DNA from: CAYOLL01 sp964404765 [NCBI: uncultured Gemmatimonadota bacterium]
GTDB taxonomy: Bacteria > 4572-55
Reading direction: 5' to 3'
DNA length: 7,754 nucleotides
NCBI GenBank assembly: GCA_964404765.1
Contig: CAYOLL010000243.1
Coordinates: forward strand, 1-7,754
The notes below the pieces were generated by a model. That model ran no database searches and was not told where the DNA came from. It saw nothing but the letters and a program-made list of their open reading frames with translations. Of the stretch, positions 1 through 5,719 are shown one piece after another (within the stretch, counting starts at the first letter, position 1; the number at the start of each line of letters is the position of its first letter). A program made the translations under genes and the position numbers.

Positions 1-56
1 GGTGGTACATTTTTATTTGCCGATTTTTGGTACAGTTTAATGTGCCGATTTACACA
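1..56. mobile_element. Probable end of an IS21-family insertion sequence
   Basis: Two imperfect 25-bp direct repeats lie head to tail at 4-28 and 29-53. Both begin GGTACA, share a core TGCCGATTT, and differ at about five positions. Read on the minus strand the stretch starts TGTAAATCGGCAC and continues to TGTACCA. This matches my recollection of IS21-family ends, which carry several short internal repeats and finish in TG/CA. The edge is ambiguous between bases 54 and 56, because both give a terminal CA. Leucine-rich-repeat coding begins immediately after it, and the same frame has a stop (TAA, 38-40) inside the repeats. The transposase genes and the other end would lie left of the window. 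The family assignment is from memory of its ends, so moderate confidence. Confidence 0.5.
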
Positions 57-3000
57 TTCCCACCGAAATTTTTAATCTTCGCAATTTGAGTCTATTAGAC
101 CTGGCCATAAATAGGCTGACAGGCGTACTTCCATCAGAGGTTGGCAATTTATCGAACTTGAGTTTTTTGTCGTTGCATAATAATGGGCTAATCGGCGCGC
201 TTCCGATTGAGCTGCTCAATCTACCTCTTCTGACAAACTTGACGTTTCATTACAACAACTTTGGTGTCGAATCTTGCCCAATTGTTCAAAGCCTGATTGA
301 TCGCGGCAACTGGGCAGCTCTCATACATAGCCCACAAAATGGTCACCCGGATGTTGCTTTTACATACATGGAGGATTGTATCCCTCCTTGCCTCCCGCCC
401 GTCGCCGCTCACGACTTTGCCGCCGCCACCATCTGCGATACGGTTTTTGTCAACCTGTTGGGCAATGACACGGGCACGGGTCTGCATATCACCGCGCTGG
501 ATACGCTCAACACGTATGGCGCGGTCGTCTTGACGGGTTCGGGCATCCGCTATATCGCCCCGGCCGGCTATCACGGTTTAGACAGCCTGGGCTATACGGT
601 CACGGATAGCTGCGGCCAATCGGCCTCGGCTATGGTCACGCTCAACGTGCAGCAACCGGCGCTGTGCCTGCTGCCCAGCGTGGAAACAAGCAGCGGCAAT
701 ATCTACATCAACTTTATGAATCCGGTCAATCCCACCGTGGTGGACGGGCGCGTACAGGTCTATGCCGCCACCAACGGCGCAGCGGGATTTGGCCCTTATC
801 TGCGCAAGGTCAACGACTGCGGCGGTTACGAACTGGTCTGGGCGGTGGAAGTCAGCCCCACGCAGGCGCAGATCATGCGCAGCGTGAGCGCGGATTTTGG
901 TTATCACTGGTCAGCCCCGCAAATTTTGGTCGGGGCCGGCCCTTCGACAGGTTCAGGGTTTAGCGCGGCCCGCAACGTCAGCCCCAGCCTGAGCGCGGAC
1001 GGGCAATCGCTGGCCTTTGTCAGCAACGCCGGCGGTGAATACAAATTGTATACGCTGAATCTGGCCGGGCCGGGCGCCATCCCCACGCAAATCATCCTCA
1101 ACGGCGTGTCCTGCGCCGTGATCGAAGCCACCTACGCCACGACCGTGACCGGCCAGCAAGTCATCCTGATCCGCACGGAATGCAATCCCGGCGGGATTTT
1201 GATCTATAATCCCAACAATCCCGGCGGCATTTATCCGCTGGTGAATCAAGGCCTGGAGCCGCCGACATTGAAAAATGCCACGAGTCTTTTTGCCCAGGGC
1301 AGCACAGTCCTTTGGAGCCAAGGCACACAGCTTTTCGCCGGATTGAATCTGCGCGAAGCCGGAACGGTTTACGCGGTAGACGGGCAGGCGGCCTGCCAGG
1401 CGCCGACCGGTTACATCGTGACCGAGCCGTATACGGACACCTGCGGCCGCCGTTATGCCGTATTGCAGCGCATCAGCGACGGTCAGACCCTGATTTTGGC
1501 CGCGAGCGACGGCAGTTGCGCGCCGGTGGACGATCTGGACGGCGATACCTTTAACGGCGATCCGCATATCCGCCTGAGCCTGCTGCCGGCGTTGGTGCGG
1601 CTGACGCTGAACGCCGGGGCGGATTGGCTGACAAAGCTGATTATCTTCAACAGCAGCAGCGGCTCGGCCGTGTTGACGAATATCGCCGTGCAAGCGAATC
1701 AAAGCGGGGTGATCGTCACGCCGGCGAGCTTTGCCATGCTGTTGCCCGGTCAATACGACTCGCTGTTTGTGCGCATCAACACGACCGGCTGGCGCGGCGG
1801 TCTGCATGTCTTTAACGTCATCGGCACCGACGCGCACGGCTACCGCGATACGACCCGGTTTGAAGTGACTTTGCCGTGTACGCCGCCGGTGTGGGCAGTC
1901 AACCCCAACGCCTATCCCGATTGGCTGACGATTTTTGGCCGCCTGACCAATAGCGCCGGGCAGCCGCTCGATCACGATGTCCAAATCGCCGCCTATCTCA
2001 ATGACGAGTTGCGCGGCACGGCGCGGGTGAATCACGCCGCCGGTTACTTTACGTTGCTGGTTTATGGCCGCAATAACGAGCGCAAAAAGCCGGTGGTGTT
2101 TGACGTGTTCGATTCGACGACTTGTGAAGTCAAGCATTTGTGCGACTATGTCCAGTTTGACCCGGACGGGATGATCGGCAGCACGTTTAATCCCTATCCG
2201 CTGGCGGTGACGGACGGCGCGTATCAACGCAAAATCCTGAGCGCTGGGGTCAACTACATTACGTTTTATGTGGATTTGAGCAGCCTGACGCTGGATCAGG
2301 CGCTGGCCGGGCTGAATGGCGAAGGCCGCCACATCCAGAATATGAACAATCCATCGCAAGCGGCCAGCTTCAATCCGTCTCAACAGCATTGGAGCGGCTC
2401 GCTGCAACATATCGCGTGCGGCGTGCCCTACAAGCTGACCATGAGCAATCCGCTGCCCAATCCGCCGGTGCTGTGCCTGAGCGGGACGATGTGCCCGCCG
2501 GTACCGCCCGTTGGGCCGGTGGCCGGTTGGAATCGGGTCGGGACGATGAATAACGAGCCGGTGGCGGTGGAAGTCCAGTTTGCCGAATTGATGCAGGCTC
2601 AATTCAATTTAGCCCAGATCAAGACGGAGAAACGGTTTACGGTTTATTACGATAGCCTGGGCGTTTTTGCCGGTAGCCTGCACGAGATTCCGTCGGGCGG
2701 GGCGTTCAAGCTGTTTCTTTCGACGACGGGCGGCGCACGCGCGGCCAGTCCAATGGGCGATGGTGCGGAAGTTGATCCGGCCCGTTACGAAGATTTTATG
2801 ACGCTGATTGCCACGCTGACGGATAAGGACGGCGCGGCCGTATCGGGCGAATTGCTGGCCAGAGTGGGCGGGGAACTGCGCGGTATGGCCACGGTGACGG
2901 ACGGTTTGTATATCCTGGGCATTTACGGCAACGCCGGCGACGGGCGAGTGGATCTGTTCGCGCGCGATGTCCAAACGGGCCGGGAAATTCCGCTGATGAC

Positions 3001-3385
3001 GAAGATTACCTTTGCCCCGGACGTTTTTGTCGGTGAAATGTTTGCGCCTTATCCGCTGGTTTATGAAGGCGCGTTGGGCACGGACGACCCGGAAGCGGAC
3101 GGCGGGCGCGAGTTCAAACTGCTGGGCAATTGGCCCAATCCGTTTAACCCGGCCACAACGATTGCCTATCAACTGCCGGAAAAAGCGGCGGTGCGCCTGA
3201 ATATCTACGACGTAAGCGGCCGCCTGATCAAGGCGCTGGTAAACGAATCGGTCGAAGCCGGTCGGCATGAAGTGGAATGGGACGGCACGGACACGAACGG
3301 ACAGACAGCCGGCAGCGGCGTCTACTTCTATCGCTTAGAGGCCGGGTCGTTTAGTGATGTCAAGCGCGGTGTGATGTTGAAATAG
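41..3385 (+). CDS. Secreted LRR/cadherin-like/propeller mosaic protein with C-terminal sorting domain, 5'-truncated
   Basis: The protein is an extracellular multidomain protein, probably surface-attached or secreted. Numbered from a TTG at 86: plant-type leucine-rich repeats 1-60 (LTGVLPSEVGNL) with a cap to about 100; an Ig/cadherin-like domain about 105-188; an Asp-box (SADFGYHW, 268-275) and a PD40-like strand (301-325), suggesting a beta-propeller; a beta-rich domain 481-596. There follow two copies of an 'ELRG...PYPL' module (610-708 and 902-992) and two copies of an 'AGxN...GSLxxI' module (720-788 and 813-880). A T9SS type A/FlgD-like sorting domain closes it (1014-1099, NPFNPATTI). LRR-like sequence (IPTEIFNL) reads back to about base 56, upstream of the TTG, and no Shine-Dalgarno or signal peptide is present. 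The real N-terminus has therefore been lost, most likely to the adjacent insertion. Coding is solid; expression in this state is doubtful. Confidence 0.88.
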   Translation, partial: CADLHIPTEIFNLRNLSLLDLAINRLTGVLPSEVGNLSNLSFLSLHNNGLIGALPIELLNLPLLTNLTFHYNNFGVESCPIVQSLIDRGNWAALIHSPQNGHPDVAFTYMEDCIPPCLPPVAAHDFAAATICDTVFVNLLGNDTGTGLHITALDTLNTYGAVVLTGSGIRYIAPAGYHGLDSLGYTVTDSCGQSASAMVTLNVQQPALCLLPSVETSSGNIYINFMNPVNPTVVDGRVQVYAATNGAAGFGPYLRKVNDCGGYELVWAVEVSPTQAQIMRSVSADFGYHWSAPQILVGAGPSTGSGFSAARNVSPSLSADGQSLAFVSNAGGEYKLYTLNLAGPGAIPTQIILNGVSCAVIEATYATTVTGQQVILIRTECNPGGILIYNPNNPGGIYPLVNQGLEPPTLKNATSLFAQGSTVLWSQGTQLFAGLNLREAGTVYAVDGQAACQAPTGYIVTEPYTDTCGRRYAVLQRISDGQTLILAASDGSCAPVDDLDGDTFNGDPHIRLSLLPALVRLTLNAGADWLTKLIIFNSSSGSAVLTNIAVQANQSGVIVTPASFAMLLPGQYDSLFVRINTTGWRGGLHVFNVIGTDAHGYRDTTRFEVTLPCTPPVWAVNPNAYPDWLTIFGRLTNSAGQPLDHDVQIAAYLNDELRGTARVNHAAGYFTLLVYGRNNERKKPVVFDVFDSTTCEVKHLCDYVQFDPDGMIGSTFNPYPLAVTDGAYQRKILSAGVNYITFYVDLSSLTLDQALAGLNGEGRHIQNMNNPSQAASFNPSQQHWSGSLQHIACGVPYKLTMSNPLPNPPVLCLSGTMCPPVPPVGPVAGWNRVGTMNNEPVAVEVQFAELMQAQFNLAQIKTEKRFTVYYDSLGVFAGSLHEIPSGGAFKLFLSTTGGARAASPMGDGAEVDPARYEDFMTLIATLTDKDGAAVSGELLARVGGELRGMATVTDGLYILGIYGNAGDGRVDLFARDVQTGREIPLMTKITFAPDVFVGEMFAPYPLVYEGALGTDDPEADGGREFKLLGNWPNPFNPATTIAYQLPEKAAVRLNIYDVSGRLIKALVNESVEAGRHEVEWDGTDTNGQTAGSGVYFYRLEAGSFSDVKRGVMLK
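940..958. repeat. In-frame palindromic REP-like element (CCCTTCGACAGGTTCAGGG)
   Basis: The 19-mer has CCCT and AGGG arms around a TTCGACAGGTTC core. It belongs to the CCCTTCGACAAGCTCAGGG type of short dispersed palindrome that I recognise from many environmental genomes. Here it is read in the gene's frame as PSTGSG (residues about 286-291), in a loop between the Asp-box and the PD40-like strand. The other frames give PFDRF and, on the minus strand, PEPVEG, which are peptides often seen in mispredicted proteins of such genomes. The identification rests on the sequence and on memory of the family; copy number cannot be judged here. Confidence 0.6.
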
Positions 3386-3391
3386 GGGGAA

Positions 3392-3423
3392 TTTTGGAGT
3401 TTTGGAGTAGTGGAGTTTTGGGG
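3392..3423 (+). repeat. Tandem octamer array TTTTGGAG x4
   Basis: Four 8-bp units run back to back: TTTTGGAG, TTTTGGAG, TAGTGGAG, TTTTGGGG. The array starts six bases after the stop codon of the upstream gene. It leads straight into a G-rich tract (3420-3437, GGGGTGGTGGGTGGTTGG) with enough GG runs for a two-layer G-quadruplex on the plus strand. No function can be assigned from sequence alone. Confidence 0.7.
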
Positions 3424-3464
3424 TGGTGGGTGGTTGGAATGCCTGTTGCTCCAGAACTCCAAAA
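3392..3464 (+). repeat. Long-loop inverted repeat after the first secreted gene
   Basis: The left arm 3392-3407 (TTTTGGAGTTTTGGAG) pairs with 3449-3464 (CTCCAGAACTCCAAAA) over 16 positions, with a single G-U pair in RNA and a 41-nt loop. The left arm is two units of the octamer array, so the following unit can compete for the same partner. No T tract follows the right arm, so this is not a classical intrinsic terminator. It may still be a transcript-end or processing structure. Confidence 0.6.
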
Positions 3465-3482
3465 CGATAAATGGTAAGTGCC

Positions 3483-3545
3483 AAACGATAAACGATAAAT
3501 GCTTGGATGAAAAAGGGTTACGATGTGTGTGTGCGTTTATCGTTT
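3483..3545 (+). repeat. Inverted repeat AAACGATAAACG / CGTTTATCGTTT
   Basis: A perfect 12-bp inverted repeat joins 3483-3494 and 3534-3545 across a 39-bp loop. The left side contains direct copies of ACGATAAA (three between 3464 and 3499). It lies between the first inverted repeat and the start of the second secreted gene. This could be an operator-like site, a transcript structure or an insertion footprint; the sequence does not decide between these. Confidence 0.55.
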
Positions 3546-3573
3546 ATACTTTATCATTACGGCGTTTATACTT
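3541..3573 (+). promoter_or_regulatory. Candidate promoter region, duplicated CGTTTATACTT
   Basis: The 11-mer CGTTTATACTT occurs at 3541-3551 and again at 3563-3573, 22 bp apart, and each copy contains a TATACT that could serve as a -10 box. No convincing -35 box is spaced correctly in front of either. The positions are plausible for the secreted gene starting at 3616, leaving a leader of about 35-65 nt. Low confidence. Confidence 0.25.
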
Positions 3574-3615
3574 CGGTTGCAGCATTTGGCGCACTGAAAA
3601 TAAGGAGATGGTGTG

Positions 3616-5586
3616 ATGAAAAAGCTTTGGTTGATTTTGATGTGCTTGACCGGCATAGTCCTTTCGGCGCAGGCGGATTGCCCGGATTGGGAGGCCGTGC
3701 CCACCGGCAGCACGATGATTGTGACGGCGCAAGTGCGGATCAATGACGCGGCAATCCATAGCTCGAATGTGCTGGTCGGGGCTTTTGCCGGGTCGGAAGC
3801 GCGCGGGGCGAGTTATGCCGAATACGAGTCGTCGGTCAACGCCTACCTGACGTATTTGACGATTTCCGGTCTGACGGAAGGCGAGACGATTCATTTCAAA
3901 GTTTGCAACGATTCGGATGGCGTTATTTGGGATGTTAAGGACAGCTTATTTTTTGCCGGCGATAGCAAGGTGGGCGACCCATTTAATCCGTTCGCGCTGA
4001 ATGTGCGCATAAATCGTGCGCCGGTCGTGCGCGATACGACGCTGAGCGCCGCTGAAGATACGCCGCTCAACCTCATCCTGACCGGCAGCGACGCCGATCA
4101 TGATGCGCTGACGTTTGCGATTGTTACACAGCCCAGGCATGGCACGTTAGAAATGTCATTTCTGCGAGAAATGACATTTCTTTATACGCCGCATCCGGAT
4201 TTTTTCGGCGCGGACAGTTTGAGCTTCAAAGCCAATGACGGCAAGGTTGACAGCAACATCGGCGTTATCCGCTTGCACGTTGCATCGGTCAACGATGCCC
4301 CGGTTGTAGCGGCTAAAGCCGTCACTACGAACGAAGATGAGCCCGCTCAAATCACCCTGACCGGCAGCGACGCGGACGGCGATGCGTTAACTTTTCGGAT
4401 TGTCAGTCAACCGACGCACGGAAACCTAACAGGTCTCCAAAACCTGTTAGGTTTGGTCACATACACACCTGCCGCCAACTTTTTCGGCGCGGACAGTTTG
4501 AGCTTCAAAGCCAATGACGGCAAGATTGATAGCAATATCGGCACAATCCGCTTGAATATTGTGGCGGTCAACGATACGCCGGTTGTAATGGCTAAAGCCG
4601 TCACTACGAACGAAGATGAGGCCGCTCAAATCGCCCTGACCGGCAGCGACGCGGACGGCGATGCGTTAACTTTTCGGATTGTCAGTCAACCGACGCACGG
4701 AAACCTAACAGGTCTCCAAAACCTGTTAGGTTTGGTCACATACACACCTGCCGCCAACTTTTTCGGCGCGGACAGTTTGAGCTTCAAAGCCAATGACGGC
4801 AAGATTGATAGCAATATCGGCACAATCCGCTTGAATATTGTGGCGGTCAACGATACGCCGGTCGTAGCGGATAAATCCGTCACGACGAGCGAAGATGAGC
4901 CAGTTCAAATCACCTTGACCGGCAGCGACGCCGATAATGATCGGCTGGAGTTTACGGCTGTCAATTTGCCGGCGCATGGTAAGGTAGAAATGACATTTCT
5001 TGAAGAAATGTCATTTCTCTACACGCCGAATCCCGATTATAACGGCCCGGACAGTTTCACCTTTCGGGCAAACGATGGGCAGGCCAATTCCAACACGGGC
5101 ACAGTGACAATTGTCGTCAATTCGGTCAACGATTTGCCGCAGCTTGTCGCTATTAGCGACGCGGGCTTTATTTCCGGCGATACTTTGCGGGTTCAGCTTG
5201 CAGCAACAGATGTGGAAGATTCAGAAAATCAGCTCGTTTTTTCAGCGCAGCATGGCAGCGGTTTGCAGCATTCGATAACGTCCCAACAGCTTACGATATG
5301 GGATACGGTCAGCGGGGTGATCGGACGAGCAGAGTCCGTCATCATTTCGGTTGCAGATAAAGAATTCGCGGTGGATAGAGATACATTTTTGGTGAAGGTG
5401 AGGCCGCGCGGCGACGTGTCCGGCGATGATTCGTTGGGCATCGCCGATGTGGATTCGCTGAGGAAGCATGTCCTCAAATTGCGCGTTTTGACCGACCAGA
5501 ATTTGCAGATGGCCGATATGGACAGAAATCAAACGGTAGATATTCGGGATATTCTAAAACTTGTAGCGGCTTTAAAACGAAAGTGA
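3616..5586 (+). CDS. Secreted cadherin-like repeat protein with C-terminal dockerin
   Basis: The ATG at 3616 is chosen over the GTG at 3613 because AAGGAG (3602-3607) lies 8 nt upstream. Residues here are numbered from the GTG (ATG = residue 2). A signal peptide MKKLWLILMCLTGIVLSAQA is cleaved before DCPDW. Residues about 34-130 form the 'GAFAG-EARG...FNPFAL' module also found twice in the upstream protein. Four cadherin-like (tandem-95/VCBS type) repeats follow at 134-226, 227-319, 320-412 and 413-506, each with 'NDxPVV...EDE...GSDAD...YTP...F-ANDG'. A fifth, divergent beta domain spans 507-597. The end (600-657) is a type I dockerin-like domain with two EF-hand-type loops: D601/S603/D605/D612 and D635/D637/N639/D643/D646. 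The role is probably calcium-dependent adhesion or scaffolding outside the cell. A dockerin alone does not imply a cellulosome. Confidence 0.92.
   Translation: MKKLWLILMCLTGIVLSAQADCPDWEAVPTGSTMIVTAQVRINDAAIHSSNVLVGAFAGSEARGASYAEYESSVNAYLTYLTISGLTEGETIHFKVCNDSDGVIWDVKDSLFFAGDSKVGDPFNPFALNVRINRAPVVRDTTLSAAEDTPLNLILTGSDADHDALTFAIVTQPRHGTLEMSFLREMTFLYTPHPDFFGADSLSFKANDGKVDSNIGVIRLHVASVNDAPVVAAKAVTTNEDEPAQITLTGSDADGDALTFRIVSQPTHGNLTGLQNLLGLVTYTPAANFFGADSLSFKANDGKIDSNIGTIRLNIVAVNDTPVVMAKAVTTNEDEAAQIALTGSDADGDALTFRIVSQPTHGNLTGLQNLLGLVTYTPAANFFGADSLSFKANDGKIDSNIGTIRLNIVAVNDTPVVADKSVTTSEDEPVQITLTGSDADNDRLEFTAVNLPAHGKVEMTFLEEMSFLYTPNPDYNGPDSFTFRANDGQANSNTGTVTIVVNSVNDLPQLVAISDAGFISGDTLRVQLAATDVEDSENQLVFSAQHGSGLQHSITSQQLTIWDTVSGVIGRAESVIISVADKEFAVDRDTFLVKVRPRGDVSGDDSLGIADVDSLRKHVLKLRVLTDQNLQMADMDRNQTVDIRDILKLVAALKRK
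4149..4181. repeat. 33-bp in-frame double palindrome, family A, in cadherin repeat 1
   Basis: AGAAATGTCATTTCT (4149-4163), spacer GCG, AGAAATGACATTTCT (4167-4181). The second 15-mer is the exact reverse complement of the first, and each is itself a 7-1-7 palindrome. The element can form one 15-bp hairpin with a 3-nt loop or two small hairpins. Read in frame it encodes EMSFLR then EMTFL, a hexapeptide repeat with an 18-bp period, in the beta-hairpin position before YTP. Confidence 0.9.
4422..4454. repeat. 33-bp in-frame double palindrome, family B, in cadherin repeat 2
   Basis: AAACCTAACAGGTCT (4422-4436), spacer CCA, AAACCTGTTAGGTTT (4440-4454). The halves are reverse complements except at one base (C4435), leaving perfect 13-bp outer arms around a 7-nt loop. 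The second half is itself a 6-3-6 palindrome. In frame it encodes NLTGLQ then NLLGLV, again two hexapeptides with an 18-bp period, in the same hairpin position as the family A element in repeat 1. Confidence 0.9.
4701..4733. repeat. 33-bp in-frame double palindrome, family B, in cadherin repeat 3
   Basis: This copy is identical to the one at 4422-4454, with arms 4701-4713 and 4721-4733, and lies exactly 279 bp downstream. It was most simply copied as part of the tandem duplication of the whole 93-codon repeat rather than inserted separately. Confidence 0.9.
4986..5018. repeat. 33-bp in-frame double palindrome, family A, in cadherin repeat 4
   Basis: AGAAATGACATTTCT (4986-5000), spacer TGA, AGAAATGTCATTTCT (5004-5018). 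These are the same two 15-mers as in repeat 1 but in swapped order and with a different spacer. The spacer TGA is not read as a stop, because it is split between two codons (CTT GAA). The encoded stretch is EMTFLE then EMSFL, directly before YTP. Simple inversion of the repeat 1 element would not give this order. Confidence 0.9.
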
Positions 5587-5614
5587 GGTGAGGCGTATCG
5601 TCTGACAAGATCAT

Positions 5615-5691
5615 GCCAACTTCGCCGCCAATTTCATTCACACACTGAAGGAAAAGTTCGGGCAGAACTCGCGGCGGGGTTGGCTTTTTTT
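5615..5691 (+). terminator. Rho-independent terminator of the dockerin gene, with large nested loop
   Basis: The arm 5615-5628 (GCCAACTTCGCCGC) pairs with 5671-5684 (GCGGCGGGGTTGGC) over 14 positions, two of them U-G in RNA, and seven T residues follow directly (5685-5691). The 42-nt loop holds a smaller hairpin, AGTTC (5655-5659) with GAACT (5665-5669). It sits 28 bp after the stop codon and is oriented to end plus-strand transcription before the convergent gene. The long loop is unusual, but the GC stem plus T tract is convincing. Confidence 0.7.
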
Positions 5692-5719
5692 GTTGTCGGC
5701 ACGGTGCTTTTATAAAAGG

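Larger units (their letters stand above)
4312..4862 (+). repeat. Recent 279-bp tandem duplication of one cadherin-like repeat
   Basis: The segments 4312-4583 and 4591-4862 align without gaps at a 279-bp (93-codon) period. By eye I find only two differences, giving Pro to Ala and Thr to Ala in the 'EDEPAQITL' stretch. Near-identity at synonymous sites, while the flanking repeats 1 and 4 are clearly diverged, points to a recent duplication or gene conversion of repeats 2 and 3. Confidence 0.92.

Noticed and set aside
953-2602. Long open frame (549 codons) on the minus strand
   Set aside because: It lies wholly antisense to the well-supported secreted protein. Its translation is rich in Arg, His and Gln with no domain, as expected from reading GC-rich coding sequence backwards.
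2609-3268. 219-codon open frame on the minus strand
   Set aside because: Same reason: antisense to the region containing the conserved sorting domain, with no recognisable motif.
3613-3615. GTG as the start of the dockerin gene
   Set aside because: It is only 5 nt from AAGGAG, whereas the adjacent ATG at 3616 has better spacing and begins a standard MKKL signal peptide.
3410-3616. Small plus-strand genes in the intergenic region
   Set aside because: Open frames here (for example 3410-3616) cover the octamer array and inverted repeats, have low-complexity translations, and lack a ribosome site.
4149-4181. Transcription terminator within the gene
   Set aside because: The hairpin is AT-rich, is not followed by a T tract, and the reading frame and repeat architecture continue through it.
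4149-5018. CRISPR-like array
   Set aside because: The 33-bp elements are palindromes within a continuous reading frame, with 93-codon spacing and homologous sequence between them rather than unique short spacers.
5587-5719. Remnant gene between the convergent genes
   Set aside because: The frames are short, lack a start with a ribosome site, and overlap the terminator stem; no family is recognisable.
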